The notes under the pieces were generated by a model. That model was not told the DNA's origin. It saw only the letters and a list, made by a program, of their open reading frames with translations, and ran no database searches. A program made the position numbers and the translations under genes. Shown piece by piece: positions 1 through 6,342 of a DNA stretch of 23,201 nt (positions within the stretch are counted from its first letter, which is position 1; each line of letters opens with the position of its first letter). The stretch is from Lachnospiraceae bacterium (GTDB lineage: Bacteria; Bacillota; Clostridia; Lachnospirales; Lachnospiraceae): positions 1 through 23,201 of the forward strand of contig JAFPYK010000172.1 of NCBI GenBank assembly GCA_017412265.1, in the 5' to 3' direction.

Positions 1-159
1 ATCCAGGGGATAGACCGCATATACCTCGTCTCCGATCTGTACGCGCACAGCCCCGGCTTTCCCGGAGGCCTTCCGCCCGAAGAAAAGGAAAACGAGAAGC
101 GCCGCCAGCAGGATGCCCGCGATGAGCAGATAATCCTGCTTTTTCATCTGCCGGAGCAT
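1..159 (-). CDS. NusG domain II-containing protein (partial, C-terminus off the left edge)
   Basis: Only the N-terminal 53 codons are visible; the gene runs off the window. It reads MLRQMKKQDYLL and then a single hydrophobic helix of about 17 residues ending in LVFLFFGRK. After this comes VRVQIGDEVYAVYPLD, which matches the start of the NusG_II (DUF1312) beta-domain found in small membrane-anchored Firmicute proteins. The N-terminus would be cytosolic with the domain outside. The start could be the ATG at 159 or the ATG at 147 (MKKQDYL, the more usual N-terminus of the family); neither has a strong ribosome binding site. It begins 3 bases after the tyrS stop, so it is very probably co-transcribed with tyrS and under the same T-box. 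The molecular role of the family is not known to me. The family call rests on the short visible part. Confidence 0.7.
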   Translation of the reverse strand, partial: MLRQMKKQDYLLIAGILLAALLVFLFFGRKASGKAGAVRVQIGDEVYAVYPLD

Positions 160-162
160 CGC

Positions 163-1386
163 TTATCCGAGATAAATCCGGCGGAAGTTCTTCTTGCCTC
201 TGCGGAAGACCTTTCCGTCACCTGCCAGGTCATCCTTCGAGAAGACCGCGCGGAAATCCGCACATTTCTCGCCATCGACCGCGACGCCGCCCTGCTCCAC
301 GGCCCGGCGGCCCTCGGAACGGGTTCCGACGAGACCGGACTTCACCAGAAGGGAGATGATATCGACGGATCCGTCCTCAAAATCTTCTTCCTTCAGCTCG
401 AACGCAGGCATATCGGCAGCGTTGCCGGAGGCGAACAGCGCCCTGGCGGCCGCCTGGGCCTTCTCCGCCTCCTCCTCACCGTGGACCAGCTTCGTCAGCT
501 CATACGCAAGGATCTCCTTGGCGGTGTTGAGCTGGCTGCCCTCCCACGAATCCATCTTCTCAATCTCCTCGAGAGGAAGGAAGGTCAGCATACGGATGCA
601 CTTTAAGACATCGGCGTCTGCGATATTTCTCCAGTACTGATAGAACTCGAAAGGCGAAGTCTTGTTGGGATCCAGCCAGACAGCGCCGGACATGGTCTTG
701 CCCATCTTCTTGCCTTCGGAGTTCAGGAGAAGGTTGATGGTCATCGCGTAGGCATCCTTGCCCAGCTTGCGCCGGATCAGCTCGGTGCCTGCCAGCATAT
801 TGCTCCACTGGTCATCTCCGCCGAACTCCATGTTGCAGTGATACTTCTGGAACAGCTCATAGAAGTCATAGGCCTGCATGATCATGTAGTTGAACTCCAG
901 GAAGCTTAAGCCTCTCTCCCATCTCTGCTTGTAGCACTCGGCCGCAAGCATGCGGTTGACAGTGAAATGAGGGCCGATCTCCCGAAGAACATCGACATAA
1001 TTCAGATCCAGAAGCCAGTCGGCGTTGTTGACCATCAGGGCCTTGCCGTCCGAGAAATCGATAAAACGGCTCATCTGCTTCTTGAAGCATTCGATGTTGT
1101 GCGCGATGGTCTCCTTGGTCATCATCTGGCGCATGTCGGTACGTCCGGAAGGGTCACCGATCATGCCGGTGCCGCCGCCCAGAAGCGCGATCGGCCGGTT
1201 GCCGGCCATCTGCAGCCGCTTCATCAGGCACAGAGCCATAAAATGACCTACATGCAGGCTGTCTGCCGTAGGGTCAAAGCCAATATAGAACGTGGCTTTA
1301 CCGTTGTTCACGAGTTCCTTGATTTCCTCCTCGTCGGTCGTCTGGGCGATTAGCCCGCGGGCCTCGAGTTCCTCCCAAAGTGTCAT
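163..1386 (-). CDS. tyrS: Tyrosyl-tRNA synthetase
   Basis: Class I aminoacyl-tRNA synthetase of 407 residues that charges tRNA-Tyr with tyrosine in the cytosol. The signature motifs are visible: HVGH (residues 45-48) for the HIGH motif and KKMGKT (226-231) for KMSKS. The catalytic-core motif GGDDQWSNM lies at 189-197, as in bacterial TyrRS. A C-terminal S4 RNA-binding domain follows (about 340-407, with LLVKSGLVGTRSEGRR). Length is normal for the family. The start is the ATG at 1386, because an excellent AAGGAGGAGAGG lies just before it; the frame is open 15 codons further up, but that stretch is leader RNA. Expression is controlled by the tyrosine T-box leader upstream. The downstream NusG_II gene follows after 3 bases. 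I see nothing aberrant. Confidence 0.98.
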   Translation of the reverse strand: MTLWEELEARGLIAQTTDEEEIKELVNNGKATFYIGFDPTADSLHVGHFMALCLMKRLQMAGNRPIALLGGGTGMIGDPSGRTDMRQMMTKETIAHNIECFKKQMSRFIDFSDGKALMVNNADWLLDLNYVDVLREIGPHFTVNRMLAAECYKQRWERGLSFLEFNYMIMQAYDFYELFQKYHCNMEFGGDDQWSNMLAGTELIRRKLGKDAYAMTINLLLNSEGKKMGKTMSGAVWLDPNKTSPFEFYQYWRNIADADVLKCIRMLTFLPLEEIEKMDSWEGSQLNTAKEILAYELTKLVHGEEEAEKAQAAARALFASGNAADMPAFELKEEDFEDGSVDIISLLVKSGLVGTRSEGRRAVEQGGVAVDGEKCADFRAVFSKDDLAGDGKVFRRGKKNFRRIYLG

Positions 1387-1440
1387 GTCCTCTCCTCCTT
1401 GATGTTGTTCGGCGCATGCGCGGCAGCTCAATCAGAATGA

Positions 1441-1474
1441 AAAAAGCAGCGCATCCACATAGGACGGCGCTGCC
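1441..1474 (-). terminator. T-box intrinsic terminator
   Basis: On the minus strand GCAGCGC (1474-1468) pairs with GCGCTGC (1453-1447) and is followed by six T residues (1446-1441). The 5' arm overlaps the end of the conserved T-box sequence, as expected for a transcriptional attenuator. Confidence 0.92.
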
Positions 1475-1731
1475 GTGATACCACCTAAATTCGCGGTCTG
1501 CTCACACAAAACCGCCTCAGCAAGTACGAACAATTGTTGATACTCTGCGTCATAACGGGACGCTGCTTCCGTCGCAGCCTACTCTCGATAATTTCGGTGC
1601 GCAGCTCCGGGATGTATTCGCTTCCGCCATCTCCTGCGCCTCTCAACAGCCGGCTGCTCTCTGTCGGAACGGTACGGAATCTACTTCTTCCCTTCAATGC
1701 CTTTCTCATGATAAAGCAAAATGATTTGCTA
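1441..1731 (-). promoter_or_regulatory. Tyrosine-specific T-box riboswitch leader of tyrS
   Basis: The untranslated leader (about 345 nt from the predicted start of transcription to the tyrS ATG) carries T-box landmarks. Read on the minus strand there is a stem I with ACAGAGAGC (distal motif), then a specifier region GCGAATACATCCC with the tyrosine codon UAC at 1616-1614, then AGTAGGCTGC toward the end of stem I. The T-box sequence AATTTAGGTGGTATCACGGC at 1492-1473 contains the UGGU that pairs with the uncharged tRNA 3' end. It overlaps the 5' arm of a terminator, so antitermination and termination are mutually exclusive. Uncharged tRNA-Tyr should allow read-through into tyrS. What is seen is primary sequence; the pairing is inferred from the known family. 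Confidence 0.93.
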
Positions 1732-1737
1732 AGCGCC

Positions 1738-1766
1738 ATTATGCCCGACACTGCTTCGGCTGTCAA
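1738..1766 (-). promoter_or_regulatory. Sigma-A type promoter of the tyrS T-box transcript
   Basis: Minus strand: a perfect -35 TTGACA (1766-1761), a 17-base spacer and -10 CATAAT (1743-1738). The -35 box overlaps the TGA stop codon of the upstream kinase gene (1765-1763), so the T-box transcript starts right behind that gene. Confidence 0.85.
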
Positions 1767-2527
1767 GCCTTTTTTCGGTGAAAGACGCCTTCACTGTCGA
1801 GCAGAAGCGTCAGGTCACCGTCACTGCTGCCGGCAAGCGTCCGGCGCACGTTGACGCCGTCTCCGGTGCGGTAGAAATCCTCTGCCTCTTCTCTCGTCAG
1901 GCCGCCCTTCATCTTGCGCTCAATCAGGCGGCCGCGCAGGGATTCCTCCTTGGCGCTGATGAATACCGTGTAGTCCGCAAGGTCACGCACGTGTCCCCAG
2001 CGCTCGTCCTGAAAGAGCAGCCAGTTGCCCTCCACCAGGACGATCTTGCCGGTGACCGGGATCTGATCTTCGATCACATCGTGCAGCTTTCTGGAGTACT
2101 CGGGCCAGAGCGTCACATGGGACTCCTCTCTCAGCTCCCTGGCCTTGTCGATAAAATGCGCGACATCGTAGGTCTCTGGGCTGCCCTTCACCTTCTTCAT
2201 CGGCAGGACCGAGCCGTCCGGCTGGACCGCGTCGTGAGTCAGGATATAATCCTGGTGGTAATGGAAGCCGTCGAGGCCGACCGACTGCACGTCCGTCAGT
2301 TCCGGGTCATTGGCAGAATACCAGGACAGGAAATTGACCAGAGTCGATTTGCCTGTGGCAGGCGGAGCCGCCAGAAAGACGATGAGGCGTCTCCCGGAGG
2401 CCTTTTGCATCTCGGTCAGCTTCTTAAGAAAAGGCCGGAAGATCTCATTGATGTTCTCCTGCGTATATCTGGCCGTGATCGGAAAACCGTTGACGTCAAA
2501 TACCCATTCATTCCATGTCTGTGTCAT
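1763..2527 (-). CDS. P-loop nucleoside/sugar kinase-like protein (uridine kinase / FrcK superfamily)
   Basis: A 254-residue cytosolic P-loop phosphotransferase. The Walker A segment is APPATGKST (about 54-62), with the usual first glycine replaced by alanine, which is seen in this group. LDGFHYH at 85-91 matches the DGFH motif of uridine kinase/phosphoribulokinase/FrcK-like enzymes that phosphorylate a sugar or nucleoside hydroxyl. VLVEGNWLL near 185 is the typical strand before the substrate lid, and RLIERKMKGGLTREEA resembles the lid/adenine-binding end. The start at 2527 has AAGGACAG upstream and overlaps the preceding YqeY-like gene by 20 bases, suggesting translational coupling. The substrate cannot be read from sequence; no sugar transport or catabolic gene adjoins it. 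Confidence 0.85.
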   Translation of the reverse strand: MTQTWNEWVFDVNGFPITARYTQENINEIFRPFLKKLTEMQKASGRRLIVFLAAPPATGKSTLVNFLSWYSANDPELTDVQSVGLDGFHYHQDYILTHDAVQPDGSVLPMKKVKGSPETYDVAHFIDKARELREESHVTLWPEYSRKLHDVIEDQIPVTGKIVLVEGNWLLFQDERWGHVRDLADYTVFISAKEESLRGRLIERKMKGGLTREEAEDFYRTGDGVNVRRTLAGSSDGDLTLLLDSEGVFHRKKA

Positions 2528-2801
2528 GCTTCTGTCCTTCCCTTTCCGTGTCGGATTCTTCTCCTGCAAGCTCCTCAAGAATCTTAATCTGGCCTTCCAG
2601 CTGCTGCCGGAGATCCTCTCTTCCCGCGGTACAGACCATCAGCAGCTCCCTGCTCTTCTTCAGTGCATTTGCCAGCACTTCATCGGCCGGCAGATCCGCC
2701 TTCTTGACCGCCAGAATCAGGTCCTGCAGAACCGACTGCTTCTGCTTGTCTCCCGCCTTGATGGCTCTGACCATCTGAAGGCGAAGTTCGTCGAGTGTCA
2801 T
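2508..2801 (-). CDS. Short GatB/YqeY-domain-like protein
   Basis: A 97-residue soluble, highly charged helical protein. The N-terminus (LDELRLQMVRAIKAGDKQKQ, then SVLQDLILAVKKADL) follows the YqeY N-terminal helical domain, which usually reads AMKAGDKERLSALR. AGREDLRQQLEGQIKILEEL at 59-78 matches the YqeY segment near AGREDLAEKEEAEIEILEEYLP. Full YqeY proteins are about 148 residues. Here the C-terminal tRNA-amidotransferase-like helical domain is missing and the protein ends in a charged tail. It has a clear AGGAG ribosome binding site, begins 15 bases after the RlmI-like gene stop, and overlaps the kinase gene, so the three genes form one operon. Function is unknown, and the family link is by eye. 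Confidence 0.72.
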   Translation of the reverse strand: MTLDELRLQMVRAIKAGDKQKQSVLQDLILAVKKADLPADEVLANALKKSRELLMVCTAGREDLRQQLEGQIKILEELAGEESDTEREGQKHDTDME

Positions 2802-2816
2802 GGCTGTTCTCCTGTA

Positions 2817-4043
2817 TTATCGTTCCCTGACCACCTGGAAGATATAGAACTTCAGGTAGTAGCTGTTTTCTTCACTGTCATAGCGGTGTCCCCAGAGGAT
2901 CGGGTGATCCGGGGCCTGTGTGCGGAATTCGACCTGGCGCAGACGCACGTGTGCCGCGGCCGCCGCCTGCGCGATAGTCGAGGCGAGAAGCTCCGGCGTC
3001 ATAAAATGCGAGCAGGAGCAGGTCGCGAGATATCCGCCGTCGCGCAGAAGCTTCATGGCCCGGAGGTTGATGTCCCGGTAGCCGCGGATGGCAGGCTTGA
3101 CCGAGCTTCGGGTCTTGGCAAATGCCGGCGGATCCAGGATGATCACGTCGTAGAGATCTCCCCTTCGCTCACATTCCGGCAGGAACTCCAGAACGTCCGC
3201 CTGCTCGAATCGGACACGGTCCGACAGACCGTTCAGTTCGGCATTCTCACGGGCCTGGGCCAGGGCAACCTCCGAAGCGTCCACACCGAGGACTTCACGC
3301 GCACCCGCGATGCCCGCATTCAGCGCAAATGAGCCGGTATGCGTGAAGCAGTCGAGGACCCTCGCATCCCTGCAGAGGCGCTGGATCGCGAGCCGGTTGT
3401 ACTTCTGGTCCAGGAAGAAACCGGTCTTCTGGCCGTCCTTCACATCCACCAGGTAGCGGACACCGTTTTCCACGATCGGCACCTTGGTGTCAAATGGCTC
3501 GCTCAAGAAGCCCTTGACGCGGGGCAGGCCCTCCTGCTCCCGTACCTTGGCGTCGCTGCGCTCATAGATACCGCGGATCTCGATCCCGTCTTCTGAGAGG
3601 ATTTCACGCACGAGCGAGAGAATCTCTTCTTTTCTGCGGTCGATGCCGAGAGCGAGCGATTCTGTGACGAGGACATCTTCAAACTTGTCCACCACGAGCC
3701 CGGGGAATCCGTCTGCCTCACCGAAGATCAGGCGGCAGCTCGCGGTATCCACCGTGTGCTTGCGGTATTCCCAGGCAGCTTTCACGCGCTCTCTTAAGAA
3801 TTCGTGATCGATCTCCTGGTCCGGGTTCCTCGTCATCATTCGGATCCGGATCTTGGACCGGCGGTTGATGAAGCCGCGCCCCAGGCCGTAGCCGTCAAAA
3901 TCCCGAACGAGGACGATATCTCCGTCCTCAAAGCTGCCCATGACAGAGGCGATTTCATTATCGTAGATCCAGAGCCCGCCGTTTTTCAGAAGACGGCCTT
4001 CTCCCTTCTTCAGGGTAACCACTGCGAGTGACTTATCTTCCAT
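2817..4043 (-). CDS. RlmI-like class I rRNA (cytosine-C5) methyltransferase
   Basis: A 408-residue S-adenosylmethionine-dependent RNA methyltransferase of the RlmI/YccW type, which in E. coli makes m5C1962 in 23S rRNA. It has an N-terminal PUA domain (about 1-75, with GGLWIYDNEI and GDIVLVRDFDG), a central EEHEE-like domain, and a Rossmann methyltransferase domain. VLDCFTHTGSFAL (229-241) is the SAM-binding motif, VLGVDAS (251-257) holds the acidic ribose contact, and ILDPPAFAK (302-310) is the motif IV. TCSCSHFM (341-348) contains the expected catalytic cysteine region. The start is the ATG at 4043; the ribosome binding site is weak (AAAGCAGCAG). Upstream reading frame extends into a terminator hairpin and is not used here. 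First gene of an operon with the YqeY-like protein and the kinase. The exact target base is inferred. Confidence 0.9.
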   Translation of the reverse strand: MEDKSLAVVTLKKGEGRLLKNGGLWIYDNEIASVMGSFEDGDIVLVRDFDGYGLGRGFINRRSKIRIRMMTRNPDQEIDHEFLRERVKAAWEYRKHTVDTASCRLIFGEADGFPGLVVDKFEDVLVTESLALGIDRRKEEILSLVREILSEDGIEIRGIYERSDAKVREQEGLPRVKGFLSEPFDTKVPIVENGVRYLVDVKDGQKTGFFLDQKYNRLAIQRLCRDARVLDCFTHTGSFALNAGIAGAREVLGVDASEVALAQARENAELNGLSDRVRFEQADVLEFLPECERRGDLYDVIILDPPAFAKTRSSVKPAIRGYRDINLRAMKLLRDGGYLATCSCSHFMTPELLASTIAQAAAAAHVRLRQVEFRTQAPDHPILWGHRYDSEENSYYLKFYIFQVVRER

Positions 4044-4059
4044 GTTCTGCTGCTTTCTG

Positions 4060-4090
4060 AAAAATACAGTGCCCGAGACGGGCACTGTAT
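4060..4090 (-). terminator. Strong intrinsic terminator between the acidic membrane-protein gene and the RlmI-like gene
   Basis: A perfect 12-bp inverted repeat, ATACAGTGCCCG (4064-4075) and CGGGCACTGTAT (4079-4090), with a 3-base loop, is followed on the minus strand by TTTTT (4064-4060). It lies about 100 bases after the stop of the 4189-5091 gene and ends only 17 bases before the ATG of the next gene, so it may also act in that gene's leader. Confidence 0.85.
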
Positions 4091-4188
4091 GTGTGCGATG
4101 TTCATAGGTGACGTCAGGGATGAAACACTCAGTGATATCATCCGCGCATCATCCCGGGGACAGGTTCGGAACCGGCCATGCCGCCGGA

Positions 4189-5091
4189 TCAGAACAGGCC
4201 AAAGGGAAGGGGCAGGATCGAGGAACCGAACAGCGGATAGATATGTTCGTCGAACCACCCGTAACCCAGATCCGGAAGCTCAAAAGGCAATGCCACATTC
4301 GAGCGGAGGAATCCACAGATGTTCCATAACAGGAGCAGCACCAGGATCACCTCCAGGATCTTTAAGATGACCGAACCTGCGCGATGCTTCTTCGGCTGGT
4401 CGTCATCTTCAAAATCATCGTCATCGACGAATTCCCGCACATGGCCGGGATCATCGTCTTCCTCATCTTCCTCTTCATCCTCCGGAAGGAACTCATCTTC
4501 CGGAGTCTCTTCTTCGGGCTCCTCCTCGGAAGGCTCGTCCGAAGCTTCCTCGTCCGCCGGAGCATCCTCCGCGAAACGCGTCTTCTCACCGGCAGGTTCT
4601 TCCGCGGGCGCATCTCCCGGCTCCGTGACAGGAGCATCCTCGGGTGCGGCCTTCGCTTCTTCCGGGTGATCCTCGGGAAGAAGGCCCAGATCATCCAGAT
4701 CATCGTCCTCTTCCGGTTCTCCCAGCAGCCGCCAGTCCTCCGGATTGGCAAAGAGCAGGCTGGAATTCGAAGAATCGTAGAGATCCAGCAGGTTGCCGGA
4801 CTTCAACATCATCTCCTGGCGGATCAGGGAACGGCGGTGATTCAGGATCTCCAGTGCGTCCTCTCTGGCCAGCCACAGAAGCCAGGGCTCCAGAACCGAG
4901 GGGTTGACCCCGTTGCCGAGAAGCTTGTACGCGTTGCGAAGAGTCAGGTCCGCGGAAAGCTCCGCCTCTTCCTCTTCACGCAGCACTTCGGACGCAACGG
5001 AGCGGACCGAATCAAAATATTCCTTCTTAAACTGCAGGAACACGTCCTTATCGGCGTTGCCTGCACTCTGAATCAGTTGCTTTAAGTCCAT
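4189..5091 (-). CDS. Membrane-anchored protein with sigma-70 region-2-like N-terminal domain and acidic linker
   Basis: A 300-residue protein with no family name I recognise. Residues 17-88 resemble the region 2 fold of ECF sigma factors by eye: FKKEYFDSVRSVASEVL, then AELSADLTLRNAYKLL, then LEPWLLWLAREDALEILNHR. These parallel the ECF pattern of helix, EDLVQETFLRAY, and FRAWLLRIARNLALDLLRRR. There is no region 4. Residues 124-232 are a strongly acidic, low-complexity linker rich in D, E, P and A. A KKHR turn precedes one membrane helix (about 239-261, VILKILEVILVLLLLW), and 40 residues follow, presumably outside. It starts 12 bases after the DivIVA-like gene stop, with AAGGGGGAATC as ribosome binding site, so the two are one operon. 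A terminator follows. Function unknown; the sigma-like reading is inference. Confidence 0.88.
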   Translation of the reverse strand: MDLKQLIQSAGNADKDVFLQFKKEYFDSVRSVASEVLREEEEAELSADLTLRNAYKLLGNGVNPSVLEPWLLWLAREDALEILNHRRSLIRQEMMLKSGNLLDLYDSSNSSLLFANPEDWRLLGEPEEDDDLDDLGLLPEDHPEEAKAAPEDAPVTEPGDAPAEEPAGEKTRFAEDAPADEEASDEPSEEEPEEETPEDEFLPEDEEEDEEDDDPGHVREFVDDDDFEDDDQPKKHRAGSVILKILEVILVLLLLWNICGFLRSNVALPFELPDLGYGWFDEHIYPLFGSSILPLPFGLF

Positions 5092-5103
5092 GATGATTCC
5101 CCC

Positions 5104-6144
5104 TTATTGCTCGATTCCGCGAAGAACACGTACGGCTCTGGCGATGCGGTCGAGAGCATTCGAAGCTGCCGTGTTCGAAGGCGCAGAAGGCGCCGACTGT
5201 TCCGAAGCCTGTTCCGTCACGGAGACGTTCGATTCCTCCGCCGCAGGCGCGGCCAGCGTGCCTGCCTGATAGTCCTTCCAGGCTTTGGCCCGCAGTTCAT
5301 CGACCTCCTGGTTCGCGTCGCGGACGATCGCTTCTGCCTGTTCCCTGGCTTCCTTAAGAACCTGCTCCGCACGGATCCGTGCCTGTTCATTGATGCGGTC
5401 TGCCTGGCTCCGGTCTACGGTTGAGGCCTCTGCCGCACCGGCCTTCGCGTCCTCGCGCAGCCGCTCGGCATCCTTCTTCGCGGACATGCGAAGCTCCTCG
5501 GCTTCCTCTCTTGCCTGGCAGACAATCTTCTCTGCCTTGCCCTGCGCCTCGATCAGCTCACGCTCCGCCTGCTGCTTCTGCTCGGCGAATTCCGCGAGGC
5601 GTCTCTCGGTCTCCTTCTCAAAGGCGGCCTTGCGCTCCTCGATCTGGCCGGAGGCATCCTCCAGCAGGCTCACTTCCTCTGAAATCCGTGCTTCCTTGCC
5701 GGCAAGCTCCTCTTCCTTCTCGCTCAGGCGCTTTGCCTCCTCTAACAGCTGGTCCTCGGCCTCCTTCAGGACCGCTTCACGGTCCTTCCAGGCCTTCTCC
5801 AGTTCCTGCTTCTGCAGACGGTTCTCCTCGAGCTCCTTCTTCAGAGCCTCCAGCTGTTCTCCCAGCCGCTTGTTTTCATCCCCCAGGCTGGCAATCCGGT
5901 TCTGCGCGGCCGACCAGGTGCGGGAATAATTCTCCTCCAGATAGCTCTGCCGCTTCTGCGCCTCAAAGAGATACTGCTTCACGGTGAGCAGCTCCTCGGC
6001 CTGCGAAGCGAGAGTCTCTTCACGCTCGGCCAGCGACCGGTCCTTGCGCGCCAGATCTTCTGTCACCTTGCTCAGGTACTCATCGACCTCCTGCTTCTGA
6101 TATCCGCCGAAGGCCGCATTTCGAAATATTACTTGCTTATCCAT
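5104..6144 (-). CDS. DivIVA-like coiled-coil protein
   Basis: A 346-residue cytosolic coiled-coil protein. The N-terminus (IFRNAAFGGYQKQEVDEYLSK) matches the DivIVA/GpsB membrane-curvature domain, which has F...GY...EVD.FL. From about residue 30 to 285 it is almost unbroken heptad-type coiled coil rich in E, K, A, Q and R. The segment AREEAEELRMSAKKDAERLR (about 211-230) and the later REQAEAIVRDANQEVDELR resemble DivIVA/ATP synthase b-type helices. The C-terminus (about 295-330) is a Ser/Ala/Pro-rich tail followed by a short basic helix, ALDRIARAVRVLRGIEQ. Known family members gather at the division site or poles. It has its own promoter and a GGAG ribosome binding site. It is longer than the roughly 160-230 residues of classical DivIVA. 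It leads the operon with the sigma-like membrane protein. Confidence 0.88.
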   Translation of the reverse strand: MDKQVIFRNAAFGGYQKQEVDEYLSKVTEDLARKDRSLAEREETLASQAEELLTVKQYLFEAQKRQSYLEENYSRTWSAAQNRIASLGDENKRLGEQLEALKKELEENRLQKQELEKAWKDREAVLKEAEDQLLEEAKRLSEKEEELAGKEARISEEVSLLEDASGQIEERKAAFEKETERRLAEFAEQKQQAERELIEAQGKAEKIVCQAREEAEELRMSAKKDAERLREDAKAGAAEASTVDRSQADRINEQARIRAEQVLKEAREQAEAIVRDANQEVDELRAKAWKDYQAGTLAAPAAEESNVSVTEQASEQSAPSAPSNTAASNALDRIARAVRVLRGIEQ

Positions 6145-6198
6145 CTAGGTCTCCGTTGATTTTTCTGAGATCTGTCATTCTCTACATGATCCGCTCTT

Positions 6199-6227
6199 AT
6201 TATATCCCATCTGCCCGATGATTTCCA
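6199..6227 (-). promoter_or_regulatory. Promoter of the DivIVA-like operon
   Basis: Minus strand: consensus -10 TATAAT (6204-6199), 17-base spacer, and -35 TGGAAA (6227-6222), which matches 4 of 6. It lies about 55 bases before the DivIVA-like ATG. Confidence 0.7.
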
Positions 6228-6282
6228 CAGGAAAAGAATACCGTTCGGAATCCGGTGCCTATGTGCGCGGAAATGCTCTCCT

Positions 6283-6317
6283 GACACAAACAAGACCACC
6301 CTCAGAGGTGGCCTTGT
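6283..6317 (-). terminator. Intrinsic terminator of the IolC-like kinase gene
   Basis: Minus strand: ACAAGGCCACC (6317-6307) pairs with GGTGGTCTTGT (6300-6290), 11 bp with one G-U pair and a 6-base loop, followed by the T-rich TTTGTGT. It lies 26 bases beyond the kinase stop codon. Confidence 0.8.
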
Positions 6318-6342
6318 ACATGTGTCTGATATCACGCGAGTC

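Noticed and set aside
1485..1766. 93-codon minus-strand frame in the tyrS leader
   Set aside because: It coincides with the T-box RNA; the sequence constraint is explained by the riboswitch, and there is no good ribosome binding site.
4109..4116. TGACGTCA palindrome upstream of the RlmI-like gene
   Set aside because: An 8-bp palindrome is expected by chance in a window this size, and no promoter elements sit at a fitting distance.
4319..4669. Poly-serine plus-strand frame opposite the acidic linker
   Set aside because: It is the complement of the D/E-rich codons of the acidic protein and not an independent gene or repeat array.
5285..5929. Serine/arginine-rich plus-strand frame opposite the DivIVA-like gene
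   Set aside because: It reflects the repeated GAG/GCG/AAG-rich codons of the coiled coil read on the other strand. There is no start signal and no domain.
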